Below, one piece after another: positions 14,311-36,728 of a stretch of DNA of 64,000 nt. The notes under the pieces were generated by a model. That model saw only the letters and a program-made list of their open reading frames with translations, was not told where the DNA came from and did not search any database. The translations under genes and the position numbers were made by a program. Positions within the stretch are counted from its first letter, which is position 1; each line of letters opens with the position of its first letter. Origin of the DNA: Neocallimastix lanati (nom. inval.) (lineage: Eukaryota > Neocallimastigomycota > Neocallimastigomycetes > Neocallimastigales > Neocallimastigaceae); assembly GCA_016946835.1 (NCBI GenBank), contig JACVTC010000013.1:1303501-1367500 (forward strand), written 5' to 3'.

Positions 14311-14690
14311 AAATACCTAATAATGATACTAAAAAAAATATAGTATATTTGTAATAACAATAATATTAATGATTATGACAAAATATAAGTTATCAAAGAA
14401 AATTATAATATCAAAATTATTATCAAATGATAAATATTTTTATTAATTCATAAAATATTAGTTCTTCCTATATTATAATAGTAATATAAATATACAAACA
14501 TTATTGTTTATAAAAATAAATAAATAATAAATATACATAAAATAAAATTATAAAAAAAAGTTTTTTTAAAAACTAATAAACAATTATGCAGTTATTTGTT
14601 CAAATATTATATACAAATAATAAATATTATTCATTATTTTAATTAATATTATAGTTATTATTTATTTATTTATTTATTTATTATTTATTT

Positions 14691-14750
<60 letters not shown>

Positions 14751-15077
14751 TTTGTTAAAACAAGCATAAAATATTTTATATTTACAATAAAATTTTAATT
14801 ATATTTTTATCAACAATATTTTCATAAAATTTTTGGTATACTTCTGTTTATATAATCCATATTTTATATTAAATTATAATTTATTTTAAAAATTTTTTAA
14901 ATGTAAGGATAAATAAAATTTTCGACTTTTACCTATAAAGTTATTAAAGTATAATAATAATTAAATATGCTTCAAAAGATATTAAAAAATTTTAACTCTT
15001 ATTTTATCTGTCAATTTAATATATGGTAATATTTTAATTCTAGTGAATTAAATAAAAATATTTCTGGTCATAAAACA

Positions 15078-15127
<50 letters not shown>

Positions 15128-15445
15128 GAAATTATCCTAGATAGAAATATATTTGAATAAAGGAATATATCATTTGAGTTATCCAATTAATCTAACTTTT
15201 TATTTTATTTATAAAAAAATAATAATAATAAATAAACATATCTATATAAATATATATGGAATAATTAATAATTAATAATTATTAAATAATTATTATAATT
15301 ATATCATTATAGTATAGTTTTTTTTTTTTTTTTTTTTTAATTATTTATTTCATATGTAAAATATGTAAATATATATTTGTAATAGTAATCCAAAACTATT
15401 ATCATAAGACTGAAAAAATAAATATATTATTTAAAATTTTTAAAG

Positions 15446-15483
<38 letters not shown>

Positions 15484-15871
15484 TATTATTTTTTTAAATA
15501 CTAAATATTTAAAAAATACTGTAATATTCATATTTCAGTAAAAACTTCATCTCTATAATAATCAATTATCATTATTATTATATATCATCATTATTATTAT
15601 TATAATTATTATAATTATTATTATTTATTATTATTATTACTATTATTATTAATAGTCCTAATTATAATTTACATTTATTAATATTTTATTATAAATAAAG
15701 TTTATATGATTATTTATTTTTATTAAAATTTTTATTTTTATTTAAAATTTTTTTTTTTAAATTAATTTTATATAAATTGGAATTAATAATTATAATAAAA
15801 TAAATTATAAAATACAATATGATTTTTAATATTTATTAAATAAGTAGAATTTTATAAATATTTTATATATA
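14311..15871. other. intergenic spacer upstream of the GPCR gene
   Basis: Low-complexity AT DNA with a (TTTA)n array at about 14655-14755, AT dinucleotide runs near 15088-15112 and 15461-15486, and T-runs. It should contain the receptor promoter; no motif stands out. Confidence 0.5.
14655..14755. repeat. (TTTA)n microsatellite
   Basis: About 100 bp of TTTA/ATTT tetranucleotide repeat with two short phase slips near the left end. Confidence 0.9.
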
Positions 15872-25732
<9,861 letters not shown>

Positions 25733-26240
25733 TTTTAAATTTTTCTATTTTAATTATTATTACTATATATTATATATTATTATTGTTATCTCTTAATTAT
25801 AATTAGTATTATTATTATTATTATTTTTATTATTATTACTATAATAAATATATAATTTAATAAAAAAAAAAAATTAATAAATCATTTTATCAAAAATGTT
25901 CTTAAAATTTAAAACGATAATATAAAAAATCTTAAATTATGAATGATGGTATTAAATATTATATATAATCTAATTATATATATATTATTTAATAAATTAT
26001 TTTATTGGTCAATAATTTAATTATGAAAAATATAATATTATATTTATCAAACTAAATGGAATAAATATATAATTAATAATAATAATAATAATAAAATAAA
26101 AGCTAAATTAAATAAAAACCAACGTAGTTAAAAGTATAATGAATATTTATTATATATATATATATATATATATAAAATATTATTTATTCATAATTTATTA
26201 AAAATATTATAAATATTTTATTATTATAATTTGTATTATA
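25733..26240. other. spacer upstream of GTF3C5
   Basis: Low-complexity AT sequence expected to hold the GTF3C5 promoter. No motif or coding signal seen. Confidence 0.4.
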
Positions 26241-26266
26241 TATATATTTTTTATTTATTGAAATAG

Positions 26267-26400
26267 ATGAAAAAAAGGAAAATTTCAGATTAATTACTTT
26301 ACATAGTAAGAAGAATAAAAGGGAAAAGAATAATAAAAAAGCCAATGATAGAAATACTGATAAAATTATTAATAAAGATAATAATAAAGAAATATTATAA
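26267..26400 (+). pseudogene. orphan Lys/Asn-rich exon relic
   Basis: After an AG at 26265-26266 an open stretch reads ENFRLITLHSKKNKREKNN and onward to a stop at about 26400. No upstream exon with a start codon could be found. It resembles the charged tails of neighbouring genes and is probably a leftover exon. Confidence 0.3.
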
Positions 26401-26699
26401 AAATGTAATTAATAATAACCTTATAAATAATGAACGATGAAATAATAATAATAATTAAGAAAATAATATAATTGAAAATTAAGTATCACAAAAAGAAGAT
26501 AATATCTTTGAATCTAATATATTGAAAATCATTATTTAATGAATTGAATGACACTTGTCCAAAGTCTTTATGCTTTAAGGAAAAAAAAAATTACTAGTTT
26601 TAATAATAAAAATGCTTCAAACTCTCTATGGATTAAAAATGCCGCTCAAATTTACATAAATATAAAAAAAAAAAATATCAAATCTTCTTCATTATCTTT

Positions 26700-26940
26700 A
26701 ATTATTTCAACGTTGAGCTATTCACCACATTATTAGTAACGATACTATTATTTTCACTATCACTAAAATTAATATTCCTATCTTCACTTTCAACGCTTTT
26801 ATTATTTTCACTATCAATGCTATTACTATTATTAACAACATTATTCTTATTGTTATTATTAAAGTCATACACTTCGTTACTACTATATAATCTGTACTTG
26901 ATTCTACATTATTCACATTACTATTTGATATTTGACAATA
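26700..26940 (-). pseudogene. Asn/Ser-rich coding relic shared with 46.9 kb
   Basis: On the minus strand one frame gives SNVNNVESSTDYIVVTKC, then a one-base shift gives an Asn/Ser/Asp-rich continuation containing RNINFSDSEN and TNNVVNSST. The same sequence in altered form is at about 46917-47030 on the plus strand, read as NKNINISDSEN then VNSSI. A frameshift inside an otherwise codon-like stretch marks it as decayed. Confidence 0.45.
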
Positions 26941-27074
26941 TTTTTAAATTTTAAATAATTTTTCATAAAGAATTATTTATAATTTCAATATCCTTAAAAT
27001 ATTTCATTTGAAATTCACGGAAAAGATTGCAATTAAAATACCAATGTTCCAATCAAGGTTTATTATTTTTTTTT

Positions 27075-27286
27075 TTTTATAGTAATAGGGACACGGTTCT
27101 GGACAGTCGTCTTCAATGGCATTGGTGGCCTTGGCAACACGAGCATAGAATATTTATCCACACTTGGCACGAAATATATCCATCGGAAACAAATACTATA
27201 TTCTGAATTATTATAATTGATTTTAAGGTAGTCCCTTAGTTTTTACAAATTCACTTTACTTATAAGCCTTAGCCTCGATTGATTTT

Positions 27287-27300
<14 letters not shown>
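27075..27300. pseudogene. short coding-like relic of unclear strand
   Basis: A patch clearly richer in G+C than its surroundings. The minus strand reads RVAKATNAIEDDCPEPCPYY after a stop. The plus strand reads VVFNGIGGLGNTSIEYL, which resembles a GxGGLG nucleotide-binding loop. I cannot decide between them. Its end (around 27279-27293) shares a 15 bp stretch with about 28021-28036, linking it to the next relic. Confidence 0.35.
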
Positions 27301-27323
<23 letters not shown>

Positions 27324-27402
27324 CTTCAATTATTGCGAACTTTAATTTTTATTTATCAATTCATTTATTAATTACATGAATATTTTTAATTTTAATAAAA
27401 AA

Positions 27403-27433
<31 letters not shown>

Positions 27434-27659
27434 ATATATTATTTGTCCAATTAAAACATGATAATATTCAAAATAGTAACGTGAAATAAAAAAGTATTAT
27501 TCAAAAAACTAGGTGCATAAATTTTTTTTTTTTTTATACTTAGAAAAAGATTTAATTTATAATAATAATAAAATTACATGATTATAATGTAAAAAAAAAA
27601 AAAAAAAAAAAAATAAAATATATGAAATGAAATGAAATATTATATATTATATAACTTTT

Positions 27660-28075
27660 TTTCCCCATTCATCGATGATAGCACCACATCTATTATTGCG
27701 AGTAATAAATTCAGTATTAATGTTATCAAACGAATCTGTATCAGATCTTTCACCGGGAGGTGAAAATCCATGCCTTATCTTTTCGACGTCGACGCTCTTA
27801 GCAACGGTAGATTCAATAGCATTTCATTATCAATCTAAAAGATCGACAAATTAATGGTATTACGTTTGTTAGAAACTCTGCAATCCCCCCAAAATACGGA
27901 ATAGTCGACGAAGTTGAAAAAGTGTATAAATAAATTCAGAAAATAGTTCCCTATACAACGAACCTCACTTCCTTAAGGATTAGAATTTGAATTGACTATC
28001 TGAAAGAAATTACGGTCTTCTCGATTGATTTTCCTTCTCATATCTCTATCCCAGTAAAAGTTTACAATTGCTTTT
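27660..28075. pseudogene. relic cluster containing one copy of a dispersed repeat
   Basis: Open coding-like frames on both strands. Minus 27669-27840 reads VEKIRHGFSPPGERSDTD and ends in ITRNNRCGAIIDEWGKK. Plus 27817-27931 reads INGITFVRNSAIPPKYGI then a stop. The segment 27920-28022 matches 47294-47404 in inverted orientation at about 91% over the best 93 bp. Composition is less AT-rich than flanking DNA. T-runs flank the cluster at 27291-27320 and 28073-28100. Family not recognised. Confidence 0.45.
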
Positions 28076-28079
28076 TTTT

Positions 28080-29096
28080 TTTTTTTTTTTTTTTTTTTTT
28101 GATTGAAATTTATCTAATTTGTCTGGTAAATTATACTTTCTTTACTCCATGTATGACATCTACAACACAAAAGAAAATTTTGATTTTTATATTTTATATT
28201 AAACCAATAAACTATCCAAATAATATAAAAAAAAAAAAAAAAAATATTTCAAATTTAATTATATAAAATTTTAAAATAACTATGAGAATTATTTGCAATA
28301 ATTAAATATTAATTTTCAACAATAGTTATTTAAATGTATAATAAATCAATATTAACATTTTACGCAATATATAATTAAATATTAAATTCAAAAAATATTT
28401 TAAAATAAAAAAATTTAACATAAATATTTATAATAAATCTTATATTTTTAAATTTAAAATTTAGAATTTATTATACGTATAATTTTCAATACTTCAATAT
28501 TTTTTTTACAACTAGTAATAAAATTAAAACTCCATTAACTTACAATTCATTTTTTAACATAAACTTTTTATAAATTTATCTTTATATTAAAAAAATGACC
28601 CATGTAGTATTTGTATATACCAAAAACTTTAACATTCATACAACATTATCATTTTGCTCTTTTCTTTTTATACTTAAAAAGTTAACATTTATTTATTACT
28701 AATTTTTATCACAAACTTTATAAATTTATATATTATATATATTATTTTTTTTTTTAAAATATTATTTTCATTTAATACTCTTTCATATAAATTTACCCTA
28801 GTTTATATTTTAATTGTTATTTGTTTCTTTTAAAATATTCCTATTTGATTTTCCTTTATTTTTTGATGATTAAAATTATTTAAACCTTTACTATTTTCCA
28901 TTTTAATATTTAATGTTTCCTTTTACACATGAACTATATATTTTAACACAAAATTTTCGAAATTAAACAGCTGTTACAATATATTTGTTTAAGATCTTCC
29001 CTTTTTAATTTCAATTTAAAAAGAAAACAAAATATAATGTTATTTTAATGTTTTAAATTTTATTTCTGCTTAACAAAAATATTTTTGCATTTAAAT
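28080..29096. other. spacer downstream of RPS19
   Basis: AT-rich, T-run at its left edge. No coding signal seen. Confidence 0.4.
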
Positions 29097-29718
29097 TTAT
29101 TCTTCACGAACAATTTGGGAAGCAATCAAGTCTAAGCTCTTGCGACCGTTTTGAGTAATACGACGACCACTATTATTTTTTTTGTTTAATTTATGTTATA
29201 AAAAACAGTATAATACTTAATATATATTATATTATTTAATTAATATCGAATATAAATTTTATAAACATACCCGTTGACATCCTTTTCAAGAATATCCATC
29301 TTTTCTAAACCTTGGACGATTTTTCTTAAGATGTTACCACTGGCATCACAGTGGTGAGATGGACGAGTACCACGGTTGCAAGTACTACCATGCTTCTTAC
29401 GAAGAGCACCAATACCAACACCTTGACGAAGGTAGATATGGCGAGCAATGGAGGCTATTATTTATATTTATAAAAAATTAAAAAATTGGTAACTTGTTAT
29501 TTTAATATATTTTAAATAAAATTAATATCTTTAAAAAAAAACTTACCGGCACGAATGTAGTACCAGTCTTGGTCATATGGAGCAAGTTCCTTGAAAGTGG
29601 CGGTTTTAACAAGATCAACCCATTTTGGGACTTCTAATTTACCAGTCTTTTTGAGGTAGGCAGCGTAAGCCTTAACAAAAACATGTGGGTTTACGTCTTT
29701 AACAGTTGTTCCAGCCAT
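29097..29718 (-). CDS. RPS19: 40S ribosomal protein S19
   Basis: Three exons right to left, 29547-29718, 29271-29454 and 29097-29169, join to 142 residues, normal for eS19. Diagnostic blocks are [59 protein letters not shown] and the C-terminal [16 protein letters not shown]. It is a component of the small ribosomal subunit head needed for 18S rRNA maturation. Codons here are visibly richer in G and C than in neighbouring genes, as expected for a highly expressed gene. Introns are short with GTAAG and GTATG donors. Confidence 0.97.
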
Positions 29719-30948
29719 ATCTTAATAATTAATTATTAATAAATAACATATTAATCATATGAAACATTCATTTATAGAAACTTTTACATATTTAGGAAAA
29801 ACAACATGTGAAATAATTTGTTCATTTAAAAGTCAAATATAAGTAAATAAATATATTATATATTTTAACCATGGATGGATTAATTTAAAAAATAAACATC
29901 GGACAAAAATAAATTTAAATAAAAAACAAATTCCGGATAAATAAAATGAATCAACCATAACTCAACACATCCATCACATAAAATTAATTCATTCATCATT
30001 CATTTATTACCTTAAAATATTTTATGTTTGCAAAAGAAAAGAGTGTTAAAAAAAATTGACATATTGGTCGAGTTAGTCATTTAAAGTTTGTGTGGCTTAG
30101 AATAATATTATTGGAAATTAAATTATTATCCAATCATATTGGAATATTTAATGTATATATTAATTTGATTTTAATATATTTTGATAATTTAAAATTTTTC
30201 TTATTCTTTAAGTTGATAGTAATTAATGTATATACAAACTATTTATAAGTATTATGATAGTTAATATATTATAAATTATAAGTTTATATTGTTTTTGATA
30301 GAGTTTTTATATTTTTATTTCAATAATAAATGTTGGTTGAAGTGGAAGGATATTAATATTTGGACTTATATTTATTATTAATATAGTTATAATAACAATA
30401 AAAATATAAATGAAATGAATAAATTTTTTTGAATTGTTAGGACGTTAATTTTTAATATATTTTTTATAAATATATTTGTAATTGAATAACAATAAAAATA
30501 AAAATAAAATGATATACTGTATCCTTAATATTATTTATCCAATATTTATATTTAAAAAGTAAAACAAAGGAAAAAAATAAATTATTGATATAATTTACTT
30601 TTTTTTTATTTTATCCAGAAATTTCATTTGTAATTCATATATATAAAATTACAATTTATTATAAAAATTTTGAAAATTATGGGAGAAAATCATAATAAAT
30701 AACCATAATAAAATTGCTAATATTAACAAATATGGATTTATAATTATATATTTAACAATTCTACAGATTACAAACATTTAGTTGATAATAATATTGATAA
30801 TTATAATGATAATAGAATTAATAAACTGATTTAAATAAGTTTAATATCTTAAATAAATTAAAAATATAAATAATAATATAAATTAATATATTAATAAGTA
30901 TATACATTTGAATATGATTAAAATTTTTTTTTTGGTTTTTTGAATAAG
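29719..30948. other. spacer between RPS19 and the Cys-rich gene
   Basis: Should contain the RPS19 promoter (right of 29718) and the missing 5' exon of the next gene. A short open piece after an AG at about 30767 (reads YKHLVDNNIDNYNDN) has no start or donor that I can join. Confidence 0.4.
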
Positions 30949-31598
30949 TTTGTATTTATGGAGCAAGTTTTGACATATACAATGTTGAATCAGAAGATAT
31001 TCCCGAAAAACTTATCTATCATTATAATACATTAAAAACCTTTGAAAAAACGGATAATAGAAAAGGAATATGTAAATATGATGTATGCTTTAATTTAATG
31101 TTAAAAAAACCCTTTATTGAATTGCCTGACACAAATGGAACTCTTCATATTTACATTGTAGAACCTTATCAAGCACATTATAATGTAAATAAAGAAATGC
31201 TGCCTTTTTCTACCAAATGTAAAAGCAATGAACAATGTTTTTCTGACAAATGTGTCAATAATACTTGTATACGTAATTTACAAGCTAACATTTTACGTTG
31301 TGATACTCTGTATACTCATCCTCATTTATTTATTTCTCAAAAGAGTTTTATACATTGTGGTCGAATGTTAGGAGATTCATGTGATAAAAATGATGAATGT
31401 TCATCCAATTATTGTGAGGAACCTTATTGTTATGAAAATCCATATCAACCATCTGATACTGATACAATGAATCTAAATATGGAATATTTAGGGCTTATAG
31501 GAGGAATAGTAATTTTTGCTTTAATTACGGCTTGCTTTTGTTGCATCAAACAAGGATATACATCATTAAAGAACCAAACCAATAAGTCCAAGAAGTAA
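30949..31598 (+). CDS. Cys-rich single-pass membrane protein, 5' end unresolved
   Basis: The open frame begins at an AG acceptor (30947-30948) with CIYGASFDIYNVESEDIPEK and has no usable Met until 31098, so an upstream exon is missing or lost. Two six-to-seven-residue-spaced Cys clusters follow, CKSNEQCFSDKCVNNTC and CDKNDECSSNYCEEPYC, of the kind seen in Dickkopf-N-like or other small disulphide modules, joined by a segment with two further Cys. A hydrophobic helix (LGLIGGIVIFALITACFCC) then precedes a short basic tail. Topology suggests extracellular Cys modules anchored by one helix. Function unknown. Either a gene with an unrecognised first exon or a 5'-truncated copy. Confidence 0.6.
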
Positions 31599-32550
31599 TT
31601 CTGATACGATTCAAGTGATAGTACTATTCTATCACAAAGTTCGGTTATCAAACATTACCAAAAAGATTAATATTCTTATTCTCTTAAGATCCTAGTTTTA
31701 CAAATTCTATGACATCTACTTATATCTATACATAGTATCACCAATATAGATTGCAAAGGATACTCCTTTGAATTCTAAAATAACAACAATAATAACAATT
31801 TAATTATGTTATTTAATTTTAACATTTAATATGTATACTATTATTAACATTAAATATATGTATAATTTATGCTATTTAGTGTTTATTGCAATGTTAATTA
31901 TTCACATGTGAATGTATAATCTCAATACATACGTTAATTTATATATCTGTAATTAAATACATAAGTAAGTTTCGATATTACAATGAGTGTCGATGATGCT
32001 TATGATTTTGTAATAATAAATTCATCAAAATTAAAGAAATAATCATTAATTTCTTTCTCTTTTTTTTTTTTTTTTTTTTTTATTATATTATATTTAATTA
32101 ATTTGTAATTTAACAATTTTTTTTATAAAGTGTATTTATGATTAAGTACAATATTAATAAATTCAAAGAATAATTATAAAAAAAAATAATAGTTTTTATT
32201 GAATTATCATTTAAGCTAATTTAAATAATACAAATTATTAATTTTGTATTTCTTTTTATATTTTCATTTTATATTAATTATATAAAGATTTAATATGTCA
32301 CAAGGTGAATAGTATTGTTAATATTTTTTTTTTTTTTTATATCTTTGCATATATTATTTTTTATTGACTTTAATATAAAATAATAAAGAGGGTTTTGAAA
32401 GAATAATAGAAATTATTAAATTAAAATTTTCATTTATAATTTTTTTTTTTTTTATTTATTTTTCACAGAATATAAAAATTAGTAAAAGTAATTTGTATTT
32501 TAAATTAAATTATTATTAATATTATTACTATTATTAAGAGTATGAAAATT
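31599..32550. other. spacer
   Basis: AT-rich with T-runs at about 32061-32080 and 32322-32338. A 19-codon frame at 31983 (MSVDDAYDFVIINSSKLKK) is too short to support. Confidence 0.4.
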
Positions 32551-32559
32551 AGTTATCAT

Positions 32560-33010
32560 GCAATTGTAGAAAATAATAAAAAGCGGACGGTTCTATCGCA
32601 TCCTGTTTGCGAAAATGCAGAAGAACTTCAAAGAAAAAATTACAGCTTATGCCATACGCTATATTTCAGTGTCTCCATTAGAAAAAAGAGATGTAGCGGA
32701 AAAACTTGTACCTGAGTATGAAAGCATATTTTGTACAAATGAATATAGCTTGTCTATTTTAAGAGAACTTGAAAATGATGTTGATCAACAACCTAAGGAT
32801 GAATTGTCTAATGAGTTTTTAACCGAAACAACAGATGGCGTTGCTTATTCGTGTGATGGATTGCCGAGTGCTGCAGTAGATATACAAAACATGTACGAAG
32901 TTAGTGGGAAATACAGGCTTTCTCTTCTTTGGGCAATAGTAGCGTACAGGTTTAGACTTTTAAGAGCAGAAGACGCAATTGGAAGATCAATAATTGCAAT
33001 GAAGCATTAA
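32560..33010 (+). CDS. bacterial-looking ORF of unknown function (possible transferred DNA)
   Basis: The frame is open from about 32580 (SGRFYRILFAKMQKNFKEK) through Met 32615 to a stop at 33008-33010. Composition changes abruptly at about 32580: GCG, CGC, CTG-type codons appear, poly-Asn is absent, and there is no intron. It has an amphipathic Arg/Glu-rich helical C-terminus (YRLSLLWAIVAYRFRLLR). I recognise no family. The next ORF begins 14 nt after its stop on the same strand, preceded by AAGGA, as in a bacterial operon. This looks like DNA acquired from a bacterium; a fungal signal for expression is not evident. Confidence 0.5.
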
Positions 33011-33024
33011 AGAGTTGTAAGGAA

Positions 33025-34120
33025 TGTTGATTAGATGGGTGCTTTCGCTTTTAGCTGCGATTTTTATTTTCTGTGATTGTTATTGTGCAAACTTTTTTGG
33101 AAAGAACTGTCCTGAGCGAAAGTATAGAGTATTGTAAGAAAGTTGAACGTGTTTTTGCTTTATCTTTTCTTCAGTCTATAATAAATGAAAAGGTTTTTTT
33201 TTTTTTTTTTTAGATTATATTGAAAAAATTAAAAGTAAGCTTGTAGGAGAGCAATTTCTGAATAGGTTGGATACATTATTTCAAGTCTATAGCAAGCTCA
33301 AAGGTCTGGATTTGCGGTTGCTTATCACATTTTCTTTGGATAATTCTTGTTTTCTGGCAAATTTTTATCAGCCACAGGTAATAATACAATCTTTCTGTCT
33401 CCTCGTTTTAATTTTGCGAGAAAAAAATAGAAGAAGACATATCAGATTGCTTGTTTGTACCTATTAACTTAAATCTCATTAGTAATACCTTGTATCATAA
33501 AGAACTGTGATTGTATACAGTGATACAAGGCATTTCTGAGGTAATTAAATATAATGATAAATTGATATATTCATTAATAGATTGTGCAGATCCTTATTGA
33601 ATGTTAATTGCACATGAAATGATACATTTAGAGCTTTTTTTCCTTCAGGAACATGTAAAACTTTGTTCAGAACGAATTATTTCTTCAAAACCATCTAAAT
33701 TAGATGAATCTTTTTGTGACAACTTCTCCGAAAGAAATTACTCAAAAATTAAATGACTTGTTTGCGAAATAGTTAAACAAAAAAGGTTACCTTTCAATTG
33801 AATCAATTAAGACTATATACTATTGTGTGAATGATTATCAGCTCAAAAATGCTCTGGATTTTTTTTTTTTTTTTTTTTTTTTTTGTAAAACAAATACCTT
33901 ACCTGATCCTCTACGTATCCTGCCAGAGCTAAAGAGTAGGAAAATATATATATCATTGTGTAATAATTTGGAAGAAAGAGGAACGGAACAGTTGTTGGTG
34001 CAAGTATGTTGGAACTGATCTTGTATTCGAACACCAGCTTACCGATTAGATATATTTATCAAGTTTATCAAGTGAGAAGAAAGCTTTTTTTTTTTTTTTT
34101 TTTTTTTTTTTGAAGATTTT
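33025..34120 (+). pseudogene. decayed bacterial-like gene with an HExxH motif, broken by frameshifts and poly-T tracts
   Basis: From 33025 a frame starts MLIRWVLSLLAAIFIF, a hydrophobic N-terminus. A frame change near 33075 leads into a helical segment ending about 33190, where a run of about 19 T interrupts. Coding-like sequence resumes at about 33212 (GEQFLNRLDTLFQVYSKLKG), shifts again near 33375, and then shows a His-Glu-Met-Ile-His motif (about 33610-33630, IAHEMIHLELF), the zincin metallopeptidase signature HExxH. Further pieces follow to about 34019, with T-runs at about 33858-33883 and 34085-34110. Several stops and shifts mean it is not functional. Bacterial zincins of effector type (for example M91-like) are one possibility; I cannot place it firmly. 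Confidence 0.5.
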
Positions 34121-34156
34121 GATACTTTATTGCAGATTATACAAAATACTAATAGC

Positions 34157-34192
<36 letters not shown>

Positions 34193-34814
34193 ACATTGAT
34201 CGCTTTTATTAATAGTGATAAGCATTGTTTCATATTTTGATACTAGGGAGGTTAAATATCCTATTGATGAGGATTATGATTATTCAATTTACAATAAAAG
34301 AAATTTATAAAGAAATTATTTAAATCAAATTTTATCATCTTCGTATCATATTTCTTGATGAAAAAGTATGATAAATAAAAAGAATAGGAAGATTAATAGA
34401 GATAATTTTGAAAATATATATGTATATAAATAAGTTATTGCATATTTATTAAATTATTTCTTTGATAAATAATAATTACTATTAATAATAATAATTATGA
34501 TAAAAAATAGATATTTATATTTTGATAAAAAAAAGAAATCAATTTTTCATCCAAAAAGAACAATATTAAAAAAATAATAATAATAATAATAATAATATTA
34601 AGTTAAAAAATACAAAAAAAAATTAAAATTAAAAATTTTAATATCAAATAATTATTATTATTAAAATAATTTTAATTAAAAATAATTATTAAATTTTAAT
34701 TAATATATTAAATTAAAATTTTATATATATATTATGTATATGTATAATTATTAATTATTAAATATTAATTATTTTTATTAATTTTTTAACTTAAATATTA
34801 ATCTTTTTTTTATC

Positions 34815-34816
<2 letters not shown>

Positions 34817-34907
<91 letters not shown>

Positions 34908-34908
34908 T
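34817..34908. repeat. (TTTA)n microsatellite
   Basis: About 90 bp uninterrupted tetranucleotide array. Confidence 0.9.
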
Positions 34909-36503
34909 TAGAAGTCAAACTATTCAAAATTTAAATAATTATTAATAAATTTATCCAAAAAGTATTTCATTTTTAATCTATTTATAAATTAAATATAATA
35001 ATTAAAGTTTTAATTTTAAAAGTAATTAATTCAATCCAATGTAATTAATTAATCTAAATATGGAAATTACCTATTACAAAATTTTAACTAAAGTTTTTTG
35101 ATTCCTTTCAATCTAAATTAAAATAAATTTTAAATATATTTATATAATATATTCTATTATAGTTAATTAAATACATCTTCTATCATTCTCATCTTAAATC
35201 TAAATGAATAAACATTTGTAACCGTTTTTTTTTTTTTTTTTTTTTTTCTGTAAAAATTTGATTTTTTTTTTTTTTTTTTTTTTTGATTAATGCATTCAAA
35301 TTTTAACTTTATATCTTAAATAATATGCACTATTTAATGTTTTTTTTTTATTTTATTTTATAATAATAATACTAATTAAAATATAAAAGTTAAATTTTTA
35401 CTTTATACTGAATATAATTTTTTTTTTTTTTTTGGTTTATTTGACTTTAATTAAGTTGGAAATTAATTGAGAATAATAATATTTTTAATTAATTATATTA
35501 GATTAAACTAGATATCGTTTGATTTTTATTTTTTTTTTTTTTATTTTTACAATTTTTTATATTTTCTATTAATATTTATCAAACAATATAAAAAGAAAAA
35601 AAAATCTTTATATTAATAATATTAATATAAATAATATATATAATAATTTACAGTTTTTTTTTTCTTTTTTTGATATTATTCAAAAAAAACAAAATTTTAT
35701 GTCTTTTAATATTATTGGATGATATTAAATTACTAATAATTAAATGATCTTTAAAATTATATATATAATATCAAAGTAATTAAAAGTAAAAAAGTACAAA
35801 AAAAAATATATGTATATATAAACCTATTTTTATTTCTTTTTTTTTTTTTTTTTTTTGTTTCTTTTTTTTATTTTTTTTTTTTTTATTTTTTTGTAATTTT
35901 TTAAAAAATAATAATATTGAACTATTTTTATATTCGTTAAAGTAACTCTAATATGAATAACTTATAATAAAAATAGGCTTGATAATCATTGCATAAAACA
36001 TTAACTAAAGAAAAAATAATAATAAATAATAAAATAATTAATAATAATAAACTAATAAAAAAAAAACTAATAAAAAAGTAAATAATGATAAAATAAATAA
36101 ATAAATAAATAATAGTAACTAATAGCAATAAAAAATATCAATAAATAATAAAAATAAAAATAAAAACTTATAATAAATATAATAATAAATACTAATAATA
36201 ATAAATATTAACAATAATAATAGCAAAAAGAATAAATATTATTTATAAAATATAGTATAAAATTTATTAATCAAATAACGAAAGAAAAAAAAAATAAAAA
36301 AAATGTTACTTTAAATATATATGTTATATAAATAAAGTACTATATAAAGTCTAAATATAAATAAAAATTATATTATAAATATAATAAAATAACATGAATA
36401 ATATTTTATTGTATTTATATAATTTTTAAAGTTATACAAAAATAAGTAAAAAATAAAATGCATAAAAAATAAAAAATAAAATAAAAAATTCAAAAAAAAA
36501 TTA

Positions 36504-36549
<46 letters not shown>

Positions 36550-36728
36550 GTTAAAAAAAAAATAAAAATTAAGCTTTAAAATATAAAATTAATATTATCA
36601 ATAGTTAATAATCATAGTAAATATATATGAAAACTATAGAATATATACTGAAGAAAAAATTTTCATATTTTTTATGCAATATTTTCAGCTTAAATTTTTA
36701 ATATTACCATATAAAAATAGTTAAAAGT

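Noticed and set aside
27090-27200. Zinc alcohol dehydrogenase fragment (GIGGLG loop)
   Set aside because: The six-residue loop is short and the opposite strand reads equally well; kept only as an unassigned relic.
32560-33010. Assembly contamination by a bacterial contig
   Set aside because: The island is embedded in typical AT-rich fungal spacer and carries the same T-run growth as the host DNA, though only reads across the edges can settle it.
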